DNA of 64,000 nt from contig NC_071334.1 of assembly GCF_027744825.2 (NCBI RefSeq), positions 55,120,937 to 55,184,936 of the forward strand, in the 5' to 3' direction. The DNA is from Synchiropus splendidus. Its lineage: Eukaryota > Chordata > Actinopteri > Syngnathiformes > Callionymidae. This document shows, piece by piece, positions 1-11,089 of the stretch. A program made the translations under genes and the position numbers. Numbering within the stretch: position 1 is the first letter of the stretch; each line of letters starts with the position of its first letter. The notes under the pieces were generated by a model. It was given only the letters and a program-made list of their open reading frames with translations. It had not been told where the DNA came from and ran no database searches.

Positions 1-3000
1 CTGGACAGGAGCCTGACTCCTCGGTGTGTTCCAATTCAATGAAATGCTTGGTACCTTATTGAGACTTTCCTTAATAGTCAACCAGGGTGAATGGTTAACT
101 CGTTCAAACCCAAAAAGCAAGCGCAAGATTTCCCATTGACCACTGAAGAAATCACTAACAGGCCACTTTCATTTCAATGGCCGGCGCCCAAAGAAAGAGA
201 AGCTGAATTTGCGTCAGCGGAGAGCAAAACCCGTGGACGAAGAAAGCGCAGCTGTAGGTGGTCAGCGGTGGCCATCACGGCCCATCAGCTCCGACACAAA
301 CATCAATCATGACACGTTGCAAATCATGTTTTCGAGCGCGCTTGTGCCAGACTGAGAGCTGTAAACAGGGGTTGAGGGACTGGAAGGGATCCCGAGGCCC
401 AACCACCAAAGCAGTCAGAAAAACATACAGACACATTTAGAAAAAGTTGTTTTAGAGGGGCCAACCAGTATAACTATATAATCGGTGCCCTCTGCGCACC
501 GCTCCAAGCTCGCCTCGCCAAATCCAGCCAACAGCTTGCAACTATTAAGAGGAGATCCTGCGGTGACTTTACGTGCAGCCAGTCCTTGCACCCTCAAAGC
601 TCTCAGGGAGGAATAATACACAGCCAGTCATTCATGTAGAGCTCCTAAATGTACAACACTTCCAGCAGAAGGGACTGAAAGCAAATACGACTTCTTTTTC
701 CACAATAGTTTTCTTCTAAAAGTTCAATTCTGTACTTTACATTTTGATGATGGATATATGTTTTGATACAAACTAAGGTTGTACTCTATTTTAGATTTGA
801 ATTAGTTTTCTGACTGACAATTGGCAGTGCTGTAATCTTGAATCATATTCTGAATTGCTGTTGTTTAATGCAGTCAGAGGTTTTACTACTCGAAGCAAAA
901 AAAAATAACACAGTGGTCCCTTGACAGAATGGCAAAATAAAGAGGTTTTCCCATTCCAAAGCATTAGAACTGGCACTCAGGGCAAATCTCAAAAGAATTG
1001 GTTGTTGCTCTTTCAGCTCCAGTTATCATTGAGTTTAATGCATATACGTATTAAATAAAAAATAGTTTTGCTTGAAAAAGATATGAATCCATCAGCCATG
1101 TTTAGCACTGAGAGAATGCAGCATAAAGCAGAGCAACATATGCAGCAATATGCAGTGAAACACTCAACATTTAGTTCATTTTAAATGCAAATTTAAGCTA
1201 AAGCAGACACTCATAAAGTAATGTATGATCCAAGTTATTATCGTATAATTTGGGTGTGAAATCCAAAGTAATATGAGCGAGGTTGTTAAATGCCTGCCTC
1301 ACAGGTGTGAGTGTGTAAATACCAAACAAGATACCATTGATCTAGTTGAACTGAACACACAACCAAGTGGAGAAACAACATTGCGGGATTCCCATTGAAT
1401 CAGCAGAACTCAATATTGCTTACGTGACTGGTCATGTGACGTTGTCACAACAAGAGACAAGCCAGTTGATGGATGTCAGAATGTTCTCTGGACAAAAACT
1501 TGTACGAGTTTACATAAAATAACGATTTTACACAGTAGCAAAAAGAAATCATGATGTTAAAAAAAATCTGAATATGGGTGAAGATTTTTGAAGGTTTGTC
1601 AAGTTTTTTCAGAGGAAACCAGAAACCAGTAAAGTAAGTCATTAGTTGCACAACTTTTTTCTAATATAGCAATTTTGATCGGCCATCATGCTACTAGACA
1701 GTGTATCAAAACAGATAACTAATTCAGAAAATCGTATTTATTTATTTTTATTTTATAATTTTATCCGGTATTGTTTAATGTGTGAAAATGTGAAATGAAA
1801 TGTGAAATGTGTGTGAGAACTTTTGAATATAATGAATATTTGACACTGTATTTCAGACATTTATTTTTAACATTTCATGAATGTACTGTTGTTTTTTTTA
1901 GATTGATTCTTTGTTTTCAAATATTATTATTTCTGATCAACATTAAAACATTTCAATCTGCTATGGTGACTGTATGGAATTCACAATCATCCATCACACA
2001 CTTTCTTTTTCATTGCCAATCCATCCATGCACCAAATTAAACAGAAACAACATGTGATAAAACTGTTTTTAAAAACATGCATTTACAAACAGACTGCACA
2101 GTGGAAGGCAGCCTCCCAGTAAAGTAGGAGTTTAGACGGACTTTTTTATGTTCTTCTGTGGTTCCCCATTCTTCGCCCACTGGTACATACGCAGCTACAC
2201 AACATCACAAAATATTTTGGAAAAATGTTAAAAGCAAAGCAAACTAATCCAAACTACAACAAAACAGCATTTATCATCGTAATGAATGTCCCAATGACTT
2301 AGCAAAGAGATTCTATCAGGCACATAACTTTGGTCAACAACTCTATCTCCACATCAGATCCAGTCTGAAATGTTTTCCTCCAGGTGTCTCAGCTTTAGAA
2401 GGAATCAGAAGCTGCTGGCAGCTGATCAATCCAAATGAAAGGAAAACTCCATAACTCTACCCAGATTCTTTTTCAGACTCAGAAAAGCCATGAATTACAT
2501 TTGAATTTGGGCTAGAAGACAGTCGCGCTGTTATTTTCTGAGGCTTTTCTTTGTTTCACAACCGTGGAAATCATCTTTCAGAATTACATTTTGAAGTGGA
2601 ATTGTGATTATTTAAATCTTTTTTTTCAGGTAACTGATAAAGCCAGTTGATATGACAGTAGGTGACAGTAGCAGTTTTGAGCTCAGACGCCACCAAAGGG
2701 ATCAGCAAAACGGAGGGAGTTGGGACACGTTGGCTATGAATAACATAATCAAATTTTAAAAGTAAAAACTACATTCAAAAGAGTGTACGCAAGTGGATCG
2801 TGTCAGCTCAGGAGAACCACTCCACAAGAGTCTCCCATCAGGAAGTGGCCGCTAGTGAGTGCCACACTCTCGCGACTCTGTCAAGGCCCCAAAGATGTTG
2901 AGATCTACTGATAATACAATGGTGGTGATACTACATGACTGAGGTTTCCTCCCAGTGGAATTGAACAAAAATAGAGTTCAGTCAGAAATGCTGATCCAGC

Positions 3001-4277
3001 TCATTGAAACAAAAACTTCCGCAGACAGAAAAGGCAGAAAGGCTGAATACATTGCGTCACCAGGATTTGCTCCGTTTGGAGCCGATCGCTCAATAAAAAA
3101 GGGTCGTGTTGCAATTTAAGGAACTGACTCAGGGGGTCAATATGATCTACAATACAGCGTGAGAAGAACACCGTAAACTTTGTGCTTCCGAAATCTGCAA
3201 TCCTGCTGAGAGAGGTTGTGATTTCGCAGATGTTTCACTTGTACGCAGACTCATTCTGACATGTTTCAAAGCATTCGTTGTTCCGTGACTTTGTTTATTT
3301 GTTCTCGCAATATTTCTCTCACACTTAATTTCACACTTGATAACCATTTGTGGTCTAAATCCAAGTCCAGATCTCAGAATGTCTGAACACCAGGCCAAAA
3401 CAGCATCGACCATCAGATCGCTGGACGGTTTTAAATACTAATACAACCGCTTGATTTGAAAATATTCAGAATGATTCAGTGCAAAATAAAGACAAAATAA
3501 AAGTTAGATTATGTTTGAAACAAATAATAATTAATCTAGCTGTGCTTCAAGAAAACTTGGATTAGGGCTTTTTCTCCTCTGAAAAAAACAATTTCTATCA
3601 TTTACAATAATGTTTTTCAACCATTTTCAACCAGATTATTTTCAATAACTGTTTAGATTATATCAAAATGTGTTACAGACAAATCATACTTTTGCCTCAG
3701 CCTCACAACAACAGTGATTCCTTTCACATTTGGAGCCCATTTATTTGGTTCTGCATTTACTATTTAGCAAACTTTAAAACCACGAGGAAACTTTGATCGT
3801 CTATAAAGTTTTGAAGTGAGGCGTCATGTTAGCCGTTAGCTCTGCTAGCTTTGTGGTGTCGATAGTCTTTAGCATTGCAAGACAAGGAGCGACTAGGACT
3901 TTATCATTATCATTCTGTCGTGTAGGTGTGTGGTCAAGTTAGAGGCGCATCAGGTTTAAAAACATCTCAAAGTTTGACCAGCTTCTTCGCTGTGAGTGAA
4001 GGTGAGAATAGCAGCGCTACTGCAAGTGAGTCACCGCGTCAGCAAAGATCCATAATATAGTGACCGAATCCAGGGGATCTTCTCAGGCTGGTAAATTGTC
4101 AGCACGTTCTTATTGTCCATGATTTACTGTCATCATATCGTCCACCTCTACCTTCGGACAAATGAGGTGTAACTGGATCATTTCCCACGCCACATCTGAC
4201 TCTTAGGTGCCGTGAGACACTGGTTGACAAACACTGATCCATACATCGGCAGCAGGTTGTTCTAACATCAAACTCAC
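1..4277 (-). other. left-edge intron of pappa, no coding exon recognised
   Basis: Lying 3' of the last recognised exon, this stretch should be the final pappa intron. I looked on the minus strand for the expected C-terminal segment (a CDLQGDC-like motif and an acidic/basic tail) and for a polyadenylated 3' end, and found neither. The stretch is AT-rich with many short poly-A/T runs. Short open frames here resemble no protein I know. Confidence 0.5.
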
Positions 4278-4376
4278 CTTCTTGGTCTTGACGGTTGACT
4301 GGCAGCAGTCCCCTCCATCATAGTGACAGAAGGCTCGGTTGTTGACTGAGTCGCAGTAGTTGTCACCCATGAAAGG
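4278..4376 (-). CDS. pappa: pappa exon, Lin12/Notch repeat 3 (827-859)
   Basis: This 99-bp, 33-codon exon follows acceptor TTCGAAGCAG and reads [20 protein letters not shown] then [13 protein letters not shown], before donor GTGAGT. It is the third Lin12/Notch repeat (C...CDxxxNNxxFCxYDGGDCC), with the calcium-coordinating Asp/Asn positions intact. In PAPP-A this repeat acts with the two repeats in the protease domain to set specificity for IGFBP-4. Human PAPP-A continues with about 35 further residues in a last exon, which I could not find to the left. Reading through the donor gives an unrelated tail with a stop codon at about 4203. Confidence 0.96.
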
Positions 4377-4931
4377 CTGCTTCGAACAACATGAAGGTAC
4401 ATTAATTTTGGACATCCATCTGTTAAAGTGCTATTCATCATTGAAAAAAAAACAAAGTCTAAAGGAAGAATCATTAAATAAGTCTTTTGTTTCTGTCATA
4501 CTTTCCCCTTGTGCAACAAATGGCTTCAGAAATCCAAGTATTTGCTGATAGAGCCGATATATTGCATTTACTTCATTTTTCAAAATGACTTTTTGGGCCT
4601 TGAGTGGGCCAGAATTGTAAATCAAACCCAGGACACCATAAAATATTACCCTCGCCACATACTCTAATATGGTGATTTATTAGACTGACCCCACCCACTC
4701 CGCTCTGGTTACCAGTCAGGTTATCCAATTGGCCTCAACAGAGTGGATGATATCATTCTTCCATTCACCAAACAATGGACGAATGCCAGCACAGCATACG
4801 AAGATAACTAAGGAACCATAACCACAGCCTGATCAAGAGCTCCCACCTCTAACATCCCTGACTGAAGTCCACTCTGCCATCAAACGAAAGCAAATCCACT
4901 TTGAGGAAATGAATTTTAAGACTATATTTAC
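4377..4931 (-). other. pappa intron, 555 bp
   Basis: This is the intron between the CCP5 micro-exon and the Lin12/Notch exon, with donor GTAAAT and acceptor GAAGCAG. No repeat or RNA gene was recognised inside. Confidence 0.85.
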
Positions 4932-5003
4932 CTCACATCCTTTGATGCAATGCAGCAGCTCTGGGTGTGGATACCACTTCAGTCCCATGGTACAGACAAT
5001 ACT
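4932..5003 (-). CDS. pappa: pappa micro-exon, end of CCP5 (803-826)
   Basis: This 72-bp, 24-codon exon lies between acceptor TCTTGCAG and donor GTAAAT. It encodes SIVCTMGLKWYPHPELLHCI then KGCE. The PAPP-A equivalent is VVCTxGLKWYPHPALIHCVKGCE, so all the CCP5-closing cysteines and the first cysteine of Lin12/Notch repeat 3 are present. It is phase 0 at both ends, so skipping would delete the end of CCP5 while keeping frame. Confidence 0.94.
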
Positions 5004-8000
5004 CTGCAAGACAAATGAAGAGTCAAACGAATGAGAGTCAAATCCAAATTATTACACTGAACATAACGACATTGGATCAGTTGTTTTTTTTTTTTTGCTC
5101 TTCTAATGACCAGACAGTTTACATGCATATTGAGTTGTACTTTTGTGAAAGTTAAGGCACAAAGCTTCCATCCTTTGTTGAGGACTGACAGTGAGTTGTT
5201 GAATCAAATAGGTGACTGACTGAAGCTGACTGAAGTTTGGAGTCAGGGAAGAGATTTTCTTTCTTTTTCTCTGGCAAATTTTTGCCTTTCCCTTCAATAG
5301 ACTGGGCTACATCCCATCCTCTGTTGGTAAAGGGTCAGTAGGTTTCACAGCTCTATTTCGGCCACCTTTTGCAAGGACAGAAAGCTCATGTCTCCATCTG
5401 GTTTCCGTGGCTCCCAAGATGTCTCCAACCAGCTTGGTTGGTGCCGGCCATAAGTCAGAAAGAGGAAGAGGCCTATAATGCCTCCTGCAGACTGCTTGAA
5501 GGGAAAACCCATCTAACCACCCAAGGAAACTCATCCAGTGTGCATGCCTTCCGTATATCCTTGAGGCGTTTCAAATAAATACTGGTCACTGCTTTTATTG
5601 CCGGATGGAGCGTGGCATCAGTTGTCGCAAGTGCTGTTTTGGATTGAGGAAAAGGGGTCATCTGTCAGGAACGACCCCACCAGCGGTCAGCCACGTGAGT
5701 GAGTCACGGATCTTAAGTGTATAACGTTGCCTGCAGACACTCTACGGCGTGAAAAAAAAACTGTCAAATTGGCGTGGAGTGCTTCACAAGTGAGAACTCA
5801 AACGTGAAGCAGCGACCTTTGTGACCTCTGAATGTCCATTCCCAGATTTGTGGTTTCCTAGCTCGGGAATTTTCCCTGGAGAGTGATGAAGATGTCAAAG
5901 AGACATGCATGTTAATAGCAAGGAGCATCATGCTTTCAAATATCTGTACAGAATGTGAAGAATCTAAATGTGTCCTCCGACCGCGCTTCTCACTGAACAC
6001 ATTTGTGTTCTGAAGATGTGAGCGCATGGGAGCCTGTATTACAGTAGTACACACTCACGTCGAAGAGAACAAGCACTCAGAGAGGACCTCTTATTTGCAG
6101 CTTAATTTTGTTGTCAGAGGACTTGGACAGTCGCGCGGGAGACTCCGAGCCAAGGACTGGATGACCTCAGAGCCGGCCATTTCTCAGACCCCCCGTGTCC
6201 CTTTATCTCAAAATGTTGCCGTGCTTTTTCTTTCGCTGCTGCAAACTAAGGTATTTTTCATTTCAGTGCTGTCAGCAAATCAATGCCAAAAGAAAGATGG
6301 GTGGTTGAAGTTGCAGGGAAACAACAACTGAGACAGCTGAGAGCTAATGGCGCTACTCTCTTGTATTACTGATTTAGGCTTGGGTTTTTTTTTTGGTGCA
6401 TGTGTGTACGGTCGTGAGGGAGGTGACATCTACTTGGTGGAAGATAAAGTACCCTAATTTGTCTCAGGGTAGAAAGTTTTTGCAACTTCTGTACTTTCAT
6501 TCCCCCTTCTTGCCTTCTCCGATGATGATGTCACCACAAACTCTTCTTCCTCTCCCCCACTCCCCCCCACCCCCCCTCTCAACAAGGCTGTAAATCATGA
6601 TAATCCATGATCATGGTCTGGCCTCAACCTCACTATGTATGGGATCCTCACCCTGTGAAGCCCCCGCGGGGCACTGATACCACACAAAAATAGATCCCTA
6701 TCTCACAGCCACCACAGACGAGGTCATGTCAGATAGAAAATGACTAATTCTGCAGCAGGCCCGACAGGGTAATTTTGCTGATAGAGGGGGAGCAGGGTGC
6801 TGAGGGAGGGGAGCCCAACCGCTAGGTGAACAGGGACAGGAAACAAGAGAGAGGTGGAGAACTCTAAGTGGGTCAGACTGGGAACCAAAATACGACTGGT
6901 TTAAAGGCAATAGATCATTACAGAAGGAAACATTACCTCCAACCATAGCAAAGCGGACTGGAAAGTGACGTTTTTTGGGGTGAATCCAGGTGAAGAATTT
7001 TATAAAGAGAAGAGCAAGGAATGCTGTGTGTTTGATACTACAGTATTCAGTGTTTTCAAAAATGCTACATCAATATCGCCAATACATTTTTATTTTAATG
7101 TCAAATTTAAAAAAAAATAAAAGATGTTATTAATGTCAAGCCATTTTAATCATCGTATAGAACATAAAAACAAAGAGTTACAAGTGACATCTGACTTATG
7201 ACCAGGATCGGTTCCGACCAACTGGTCGTAAATTGGATTGGACGTGAGTTGAATGCCATTCAAAATAACCGATGTGGGTGTTATAGGTAGATCGCTGTGT
7301 GGGAGTGAGATGCTGGGATACTGTGCTGCCGTAACTGTCGTACACGTTGCTACGTGCTGCGGTGCCAGACATTGAATTTAAAAAAAAATAATCTGCTGGC
7401 CGTGGTCGTAAGTACGGGTGGACGTAAGTCGAGCAGATCCTTGGTCGGATGTTACTTGTATTTGAATTATAATGTCTAAAATAATAACTCCCCAAGAATG
7501 TTGGCATCTTTAAAAAGGATAGTATAACAATACTATCCTTACAACAACAAAGAAACAAATGTGAAATTCTGGTTTAACTCATCAAAGTCAAACAGCTATC
7601 AACCTAGTTTTGAAACACAGAGCAAGTGCAAAGTCAGGAAAACTTTAGTAGAAATGAATCAAACACCTGTCAGCCTAATCTCTGTTGTTTTACTCATAAC
7701 ACGAGGTAAATTGACCTTTAACCAATTTACAAAAAAAATGAATTCTTCATGTGGATTGTCTTTTTTTTCTGATGACAAACACTTGCAGTATAGCATCACC
7801 AAAGCGTATGCACTGCTCTGTATCGGCCTGCCACACACTACACACACACAACTTCTATTTGTTTCCCTTAAAAGCAGAGCTTCAATATGCGACTACTACA
7901 CAGTAAATATGATATCTGTTGCACTAATCCATGACAACAGATCGTTTAATGCCCGCCACGATCCCAGTAGCCACCAAAAAAAGATGCTGACTTCAACTAC

Positions 8001-8716
8001 GTGAAAGACAAAAGGAGTTGTGTGTGCGTGTGCACATTCTCTTTGCGATTTAGTGACCCAGCCAAAAGACAAATGACTGAAAACATGGATTCGGAAGAGT
8101 ATGCTAACATTAACTGGACGATACGCTGCTACAACAGAGGAAAACCAGGTATCTCTCAGGTGTAGGAATAGTTTAGGTGATTGCAATTCTGATATTGACC
8201 TTGCTCTGTTCGTTGCACTATTTAAGTGATAAATGACGACATGCAGTTGAATATTGTTTTAAAACTCAGACATGGATGTAGATGCAGCCTCTGGAGGTTT
8301 GCCACAGCTCAGGAAAATCAAGTTAAAAGTGTTTTGATTTCTTTCCACCATGTCATTTTTGGTATCGCGACTCTTACATGTGAAGTAGAATATAGCGGGT
8401 GACGCTAGAATAACACATAACTCAAGAGGAGGAAATGTCACATCAAAGTTCAGGTGGATAGAAAGTGGCTAAAAAGTATTTTTCTGTCCTGAATTCGACT
8501 CACAAATAGATGAAATATGTTTGAAGGTGGGCCATGTCTCCAAGGCAAACATTGGCGCTGGCCACAAAAGGCAGGAATAAGATGCTATTTTGCATTGTGG
8601 GCGATGAAGCTAGGATGTGGATAGTATACGTGAAATTCCTTACAGAAGAGATGTGGATCACAGAACTTTGTTAAGTGCGTCTGCCAGAGCAGTGAGATGG
8701 ACACCAGTTCACACAC
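5004..8716 (-). other. pappa intron, 3.7 kb
   Basis: The intron has donor GTGTGT and acceptor TTGCAG. It contains a TA-flanked MITE (7181-7458) and a C-rich run near 6548-6580. The remainder shows no recognisable gene. Confidence 0.85.
7181..7458. mobile_element. MITE flanked by TA
   Basis: The left end CAAGTGACATCTGAC and the reverse complement of the right end, CAAGTAACATCCGAC, form a terminal inverted repeat with two mismatches in 15 bp. TA flanks both sides (7179-7180 and 7459-7460). The inner arms are also related (TCGGTTCCGACCAACTGGTC on the left; repeated GTCGTAAG and GGACGTAAGTCG on the right). No transposase is encoded in 278 bp, so this is a non-autonomous element. TA duplication fits the Tc1/mariner-Tigger group, but the family assignment is inference. 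Confidence 0.75.
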
Positions 8717-8832
8717 CTTGACTTTGTGAGGGTTCCTCCAGTGCTCTTTAAGTACACTTTCGACTGTCATGTTGCTAGGGAGGATAACCACGTCGTTGTT
8801 GTTCTCCCTGCACGTCAGCTCGCACTCTTCAC
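8717..8832 (-). CDS. pappa: pappa exon, middle of CCP5 (764-802)
   Basis: This 116-bp exon lies between acceptor CTCTCAG and donor GTGTGT and reads GEECELTCRENNNDVVILPS, NMTVESVLKEHWRNPHKVK. PAPP-A has the same block: cysteines at x-E-C-x-x-x-C, then IILPMNVTV, HW and NPTxV. NMT is a conserved glycosylation position. It ends in phase 0, and the next coding segment (SIVC...) is 3.7 kb downstream. The open frame happens to continue into the intron for about 40 codons, but the continuation lacks CCP5 cysteines and the real exon is at 4932. Confidence 0.93.
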
Positions 8833-9112
8833 CTGAGAGAGCAAGAGAGAGGGTTTTACGAAGATGAAGGAAACGTTACTCAGTTTGCCCATGACTTTCA
8901 AAGCGCTGATATTCAAAGTCTCGGGTTGCACGAGTGTGACTCGGTCATTTTGTCAGAGCCTATTAAACTGACTGTAAACAGCGCTAAGTTAGATGGAACG
9001 ACTAATGCGAGCGACGGGGACTTTTAAAAGACATGAGTATTAGGGACAATGAAAGATGACATCAGCAGTCAGAAAACAGAAGTGCAATCATCAAGCAGCG
9101 AGCGCCACACAC
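8833..9112 (-). other. pappa intron, 280 bp
   Basis: This short intron within CCP5 has donor GTGTGT and acceptor CTCTCAG. Nothing else was recognised. Confidence 0.88.
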
Positions 9113-9254
9113 CTATTCCGTGTCCACGTTTGCACGAGTACTGCAGGCTGTAGTGGAGGTTTTGAGGTAAGGAACACTGGCCCTTGCTATGTGGGCACAG
9201 GCGGAATGACCCTGTCCAGTTTCCGTCCTTCCTGCAGCGGATCACATTGGAGGC
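9113..9254 (-). CDS. pappa: pappa exon, end of CCP4 and start of CCP5 (717-764)
   Basis: This 142-bp exon starts after TATTTCCAG and reads ASNVIRCRKDGNWTGSFRLC, PHSKGQCSLPQNLHYSLQYS and CKRGHGI plus one base, with donor GTGTGT. SNVIxCRKDGxWxGSF and GQCSxPxxLxxxLQxxC follow PAPP-A closely. NWT is a possible N-glycosylation site. It closes CCP4 and opens CCP5, which needs two more exons (8717 and 4932). Only 280 bp separate it from the next coding exon. Confidence 0.95.
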
Positions 9255-10607
9255 CTGGAAATAACACACATACTGACAGGTTAAGAACGACTCACACAAA
9301 CTGGGAGAGCAAGGACATCGAGATGGCAAAGGGGGAAACACAATCCATTTTTTCTTTATCATCAGGCACAAAACCCCACAGTGCCTGAGAGGCAGAACAG
9401 ATTAAAAGGTGTATACATTTCAGAAGTCTCAGCCAGATGGACTGTTCTGGAAATCAATATCAATCTAATGAGCATGGCGTCAAATTGAGTAGGGCTGAGG
9501 GAGACAGGGATGAGAACAGGATTCAGGAGGGAAGAGACGACGTCATGAGGACAGAGCAAAAGGCGCTTCATTGAATACAGGGAGTAGTTCTGAGACTAGT
9601 AGAAAACAAAATAAGTGACATCTTTCATATCCTACTTTTCAAAACTGATCTATGACACTGTATTATAGAATCATATTGATGCTATTATAATAATAATTGT
9701 TATTATTATTATTATTATTGTAGTAGTAGTACTAGTAGTTGCAGTATGTATGTAAGTAGTATGTTATTAATTTCTGGACGAAAAGCCACTAGATTTACTC
9801 ACAGTCGGAACCCTGCAGCTTGTCATACGTGGATTCCTACAGGCTAAACAGTGTCATACTGACAAAATATTGATCCTCATCCCCACAAACCAATGAAATC
9901 ACGGGTATTTTAAAGCACTCAAAACGTACACCGTGTCTGCAGCTCCGATGACAGAGCCGATCTCATGGAGGACCGGAGACGAGAAGCAGCAGCTGAGACT
10001 GGCTGTGGTGTCAGAACTGGGTGAAATCAGCCCATTTTGAGCGCTTTAATGTAAATGAAAGACGTGAGGAGTTCATGATTCCAGTTCAGAACATTGCCGA
10101 GTTTATTGGAGTCAGTCTTGATGCTGGACCCAACTAGTTTAGAAGCGATCCTCATGCATTTTTAAGCCGTGTGCGCAGCACCACTGCACCCGCAGCTTAT
10201 TGACCGATGCGGCTGATGTATGAATAAGATCTACCTTCCTCCTTATATATAGTGGCTGCTGCTAATATTACGGTGCACTCTACTATCCGGAAATAATCTA
10301 TCTATCAGTCCATTGATGTATTTTCATGAAAAGTGAGCTGAGCCATGAGGCTTTGTTTTCGAGTGTCTTTTTTCACCTTCATGAAGAAGACAACACGAGG
10401 CACTTATTCAGTTCTCAAACACACGATTATAAAGCGCAAACTGATGACTGAATCCGCAAAACCTCACCGGCAGAGCAAGGGGAATTGCTTTTTAAGGAGA
10501 AAAAGTACTTTATAGTCACGGGGTTGGATTGACAAAGGTAAGGTAAGAACAGGAAGACAGGAAAGAGATGGACAGACCTGCTTGCATGGAGCGTGCAGCA
10601 GCCTCAC
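9255..10607 (-). other. pappa intron, 1.35 kb
   Basis: This intron lies inside CCP4, with donor GTGAGG and acceptor TTCCAG. It contains a trinucleotide repeat near 9690-9740 and nothing else recognised. Confidence 0.85.
9690..9740. repeat. ATT/GTA trinucleotide microsatellite
   Basis: An imperfect ATT run (TAATAATAATTG, then ATT repeats) passes into GTAGTAGTAGTACTAGTAG. It is an ordinary intronic simple repeat. Confidence 0.8.
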
Positions 10608-10812
10608 CGTATGGGCGGAGCCTCCCGTGGCCACAGCAGCACTATTACCGGCAGGTTCCGAACAGTTGAGTTTGCAGACGCTGTCAAAGCGAAAGCCGTC
10701 AGTGCAGTGATAGGAGCCGTGGAAGATGTCAGGTGGGGGGTCACAGGTCACTGGTTCACATGCTCCTTCCAGCCAGCTGCCATCTTCTGTGCACTGGCGC
10801 TTGAAGGCACGC
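10608..10812 (-). CDS. pappa: pappa exon, end of CCP3 and start of CCP4 (648-716)
   Basis: This 205-bp exon follows TCGACAG and encodes RRAFKRQCTEDGSWLEGAC, EPVTCDPPPDIFHGSYHCTD, GFRFDSVCKLNCSEPAGNSA and AVATGGSAHT, then donor GTGAGG. RAFKxQCTxDGSWxEGACxPVTCDPPP is diagnostic for PAPP-A. The Ala/Gly/Ser-rich tail before the splice site replaces an acidic loop in mammals and is longer. A second GT inside (GCCGGTAATAG) would give phase 1, which does not fit the next exon, so the downstream GTGAGG donor was chosen. Confidence 0.94.
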
Positions 10813-10887
10813 CTGTCGATACACTAGTTTTAATACCAGCCTTTCTTTAATTGCTAGACTGGTGAAAAGAAGAAAAAAAATAAACAC
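10813..10887 (-). other. pappa mini-intron, 75 bp
   Basis: The gap between the two exons of CCP3 is only 75 bp. The donor is the atypical GTGTTT and the acceptor is TCGACAG. Phase 2-1 closes to an arginine codon (AG+G). Introns of this size are common in teleosts. Confidence 0.88.
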
Positions 10888-11089
10888 CTCTTGGGTTTGT
10901 TTGTGACGTGGTAGCCTGGTTTACACTTGTACTTGCAGAAGGTTCCCACTTTCAGACCGGTCTCGTTGCAGCGCTTGGTCTGAAGCACGGCGTTTGGTAC
11001 TGGAGGGGGCGCCGGACAACGGAGCTCACAGAGGGCCTCCGGGAATGACCACAGACCGTCTTCTAGGCAGGTCAGGGTGTTGTTGGTGC
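10888..11089 (-). CDS. pappa: pappa exon, end of CCP2 and start of CCP3 (581-648)
   Basis: This 202-bp exon begins after TTCCTGAAG and reads GTNNTLTCLEDGLWSFPEAL, CELRCPAPPPVPNAVLQTK, RCNETGLKVGTFCKYKCKPG and YHVTNKPK, plus AG. LWSFPEALCEL, APPPVPNA and CKYKCKPGYHV are nearly identical to PAPP-A and are the clearest evidence against PAPP-A2. In mammals CCP modules 3 and 4 bind cell-surface glycosaminoglycan; the basic KPKRRAFKR patch formed with the next exon would suit that. Donor GTGTTT is poor and starts a 75-bp intron rich in T on this strand. NNT and NET are possible glycosylation sites. Confidence 0.95.

Noticed and set aside
5307..5534. 75-codon minus-strand frame in the 3.7-kb intron
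   Set aside because: No homology recognised, and the neighbouring exons join in phase without it.
8585..8716. In-frame continuation after the CCP5 exon with a YPHP motif, like a second copy of the next exon
   Set aside because: Only YPHP and one spaced cysteine agree with the true exon at 4932. Base identity outside that word is low, there is a nearby stop, and the true exon is intact. Probably chance.
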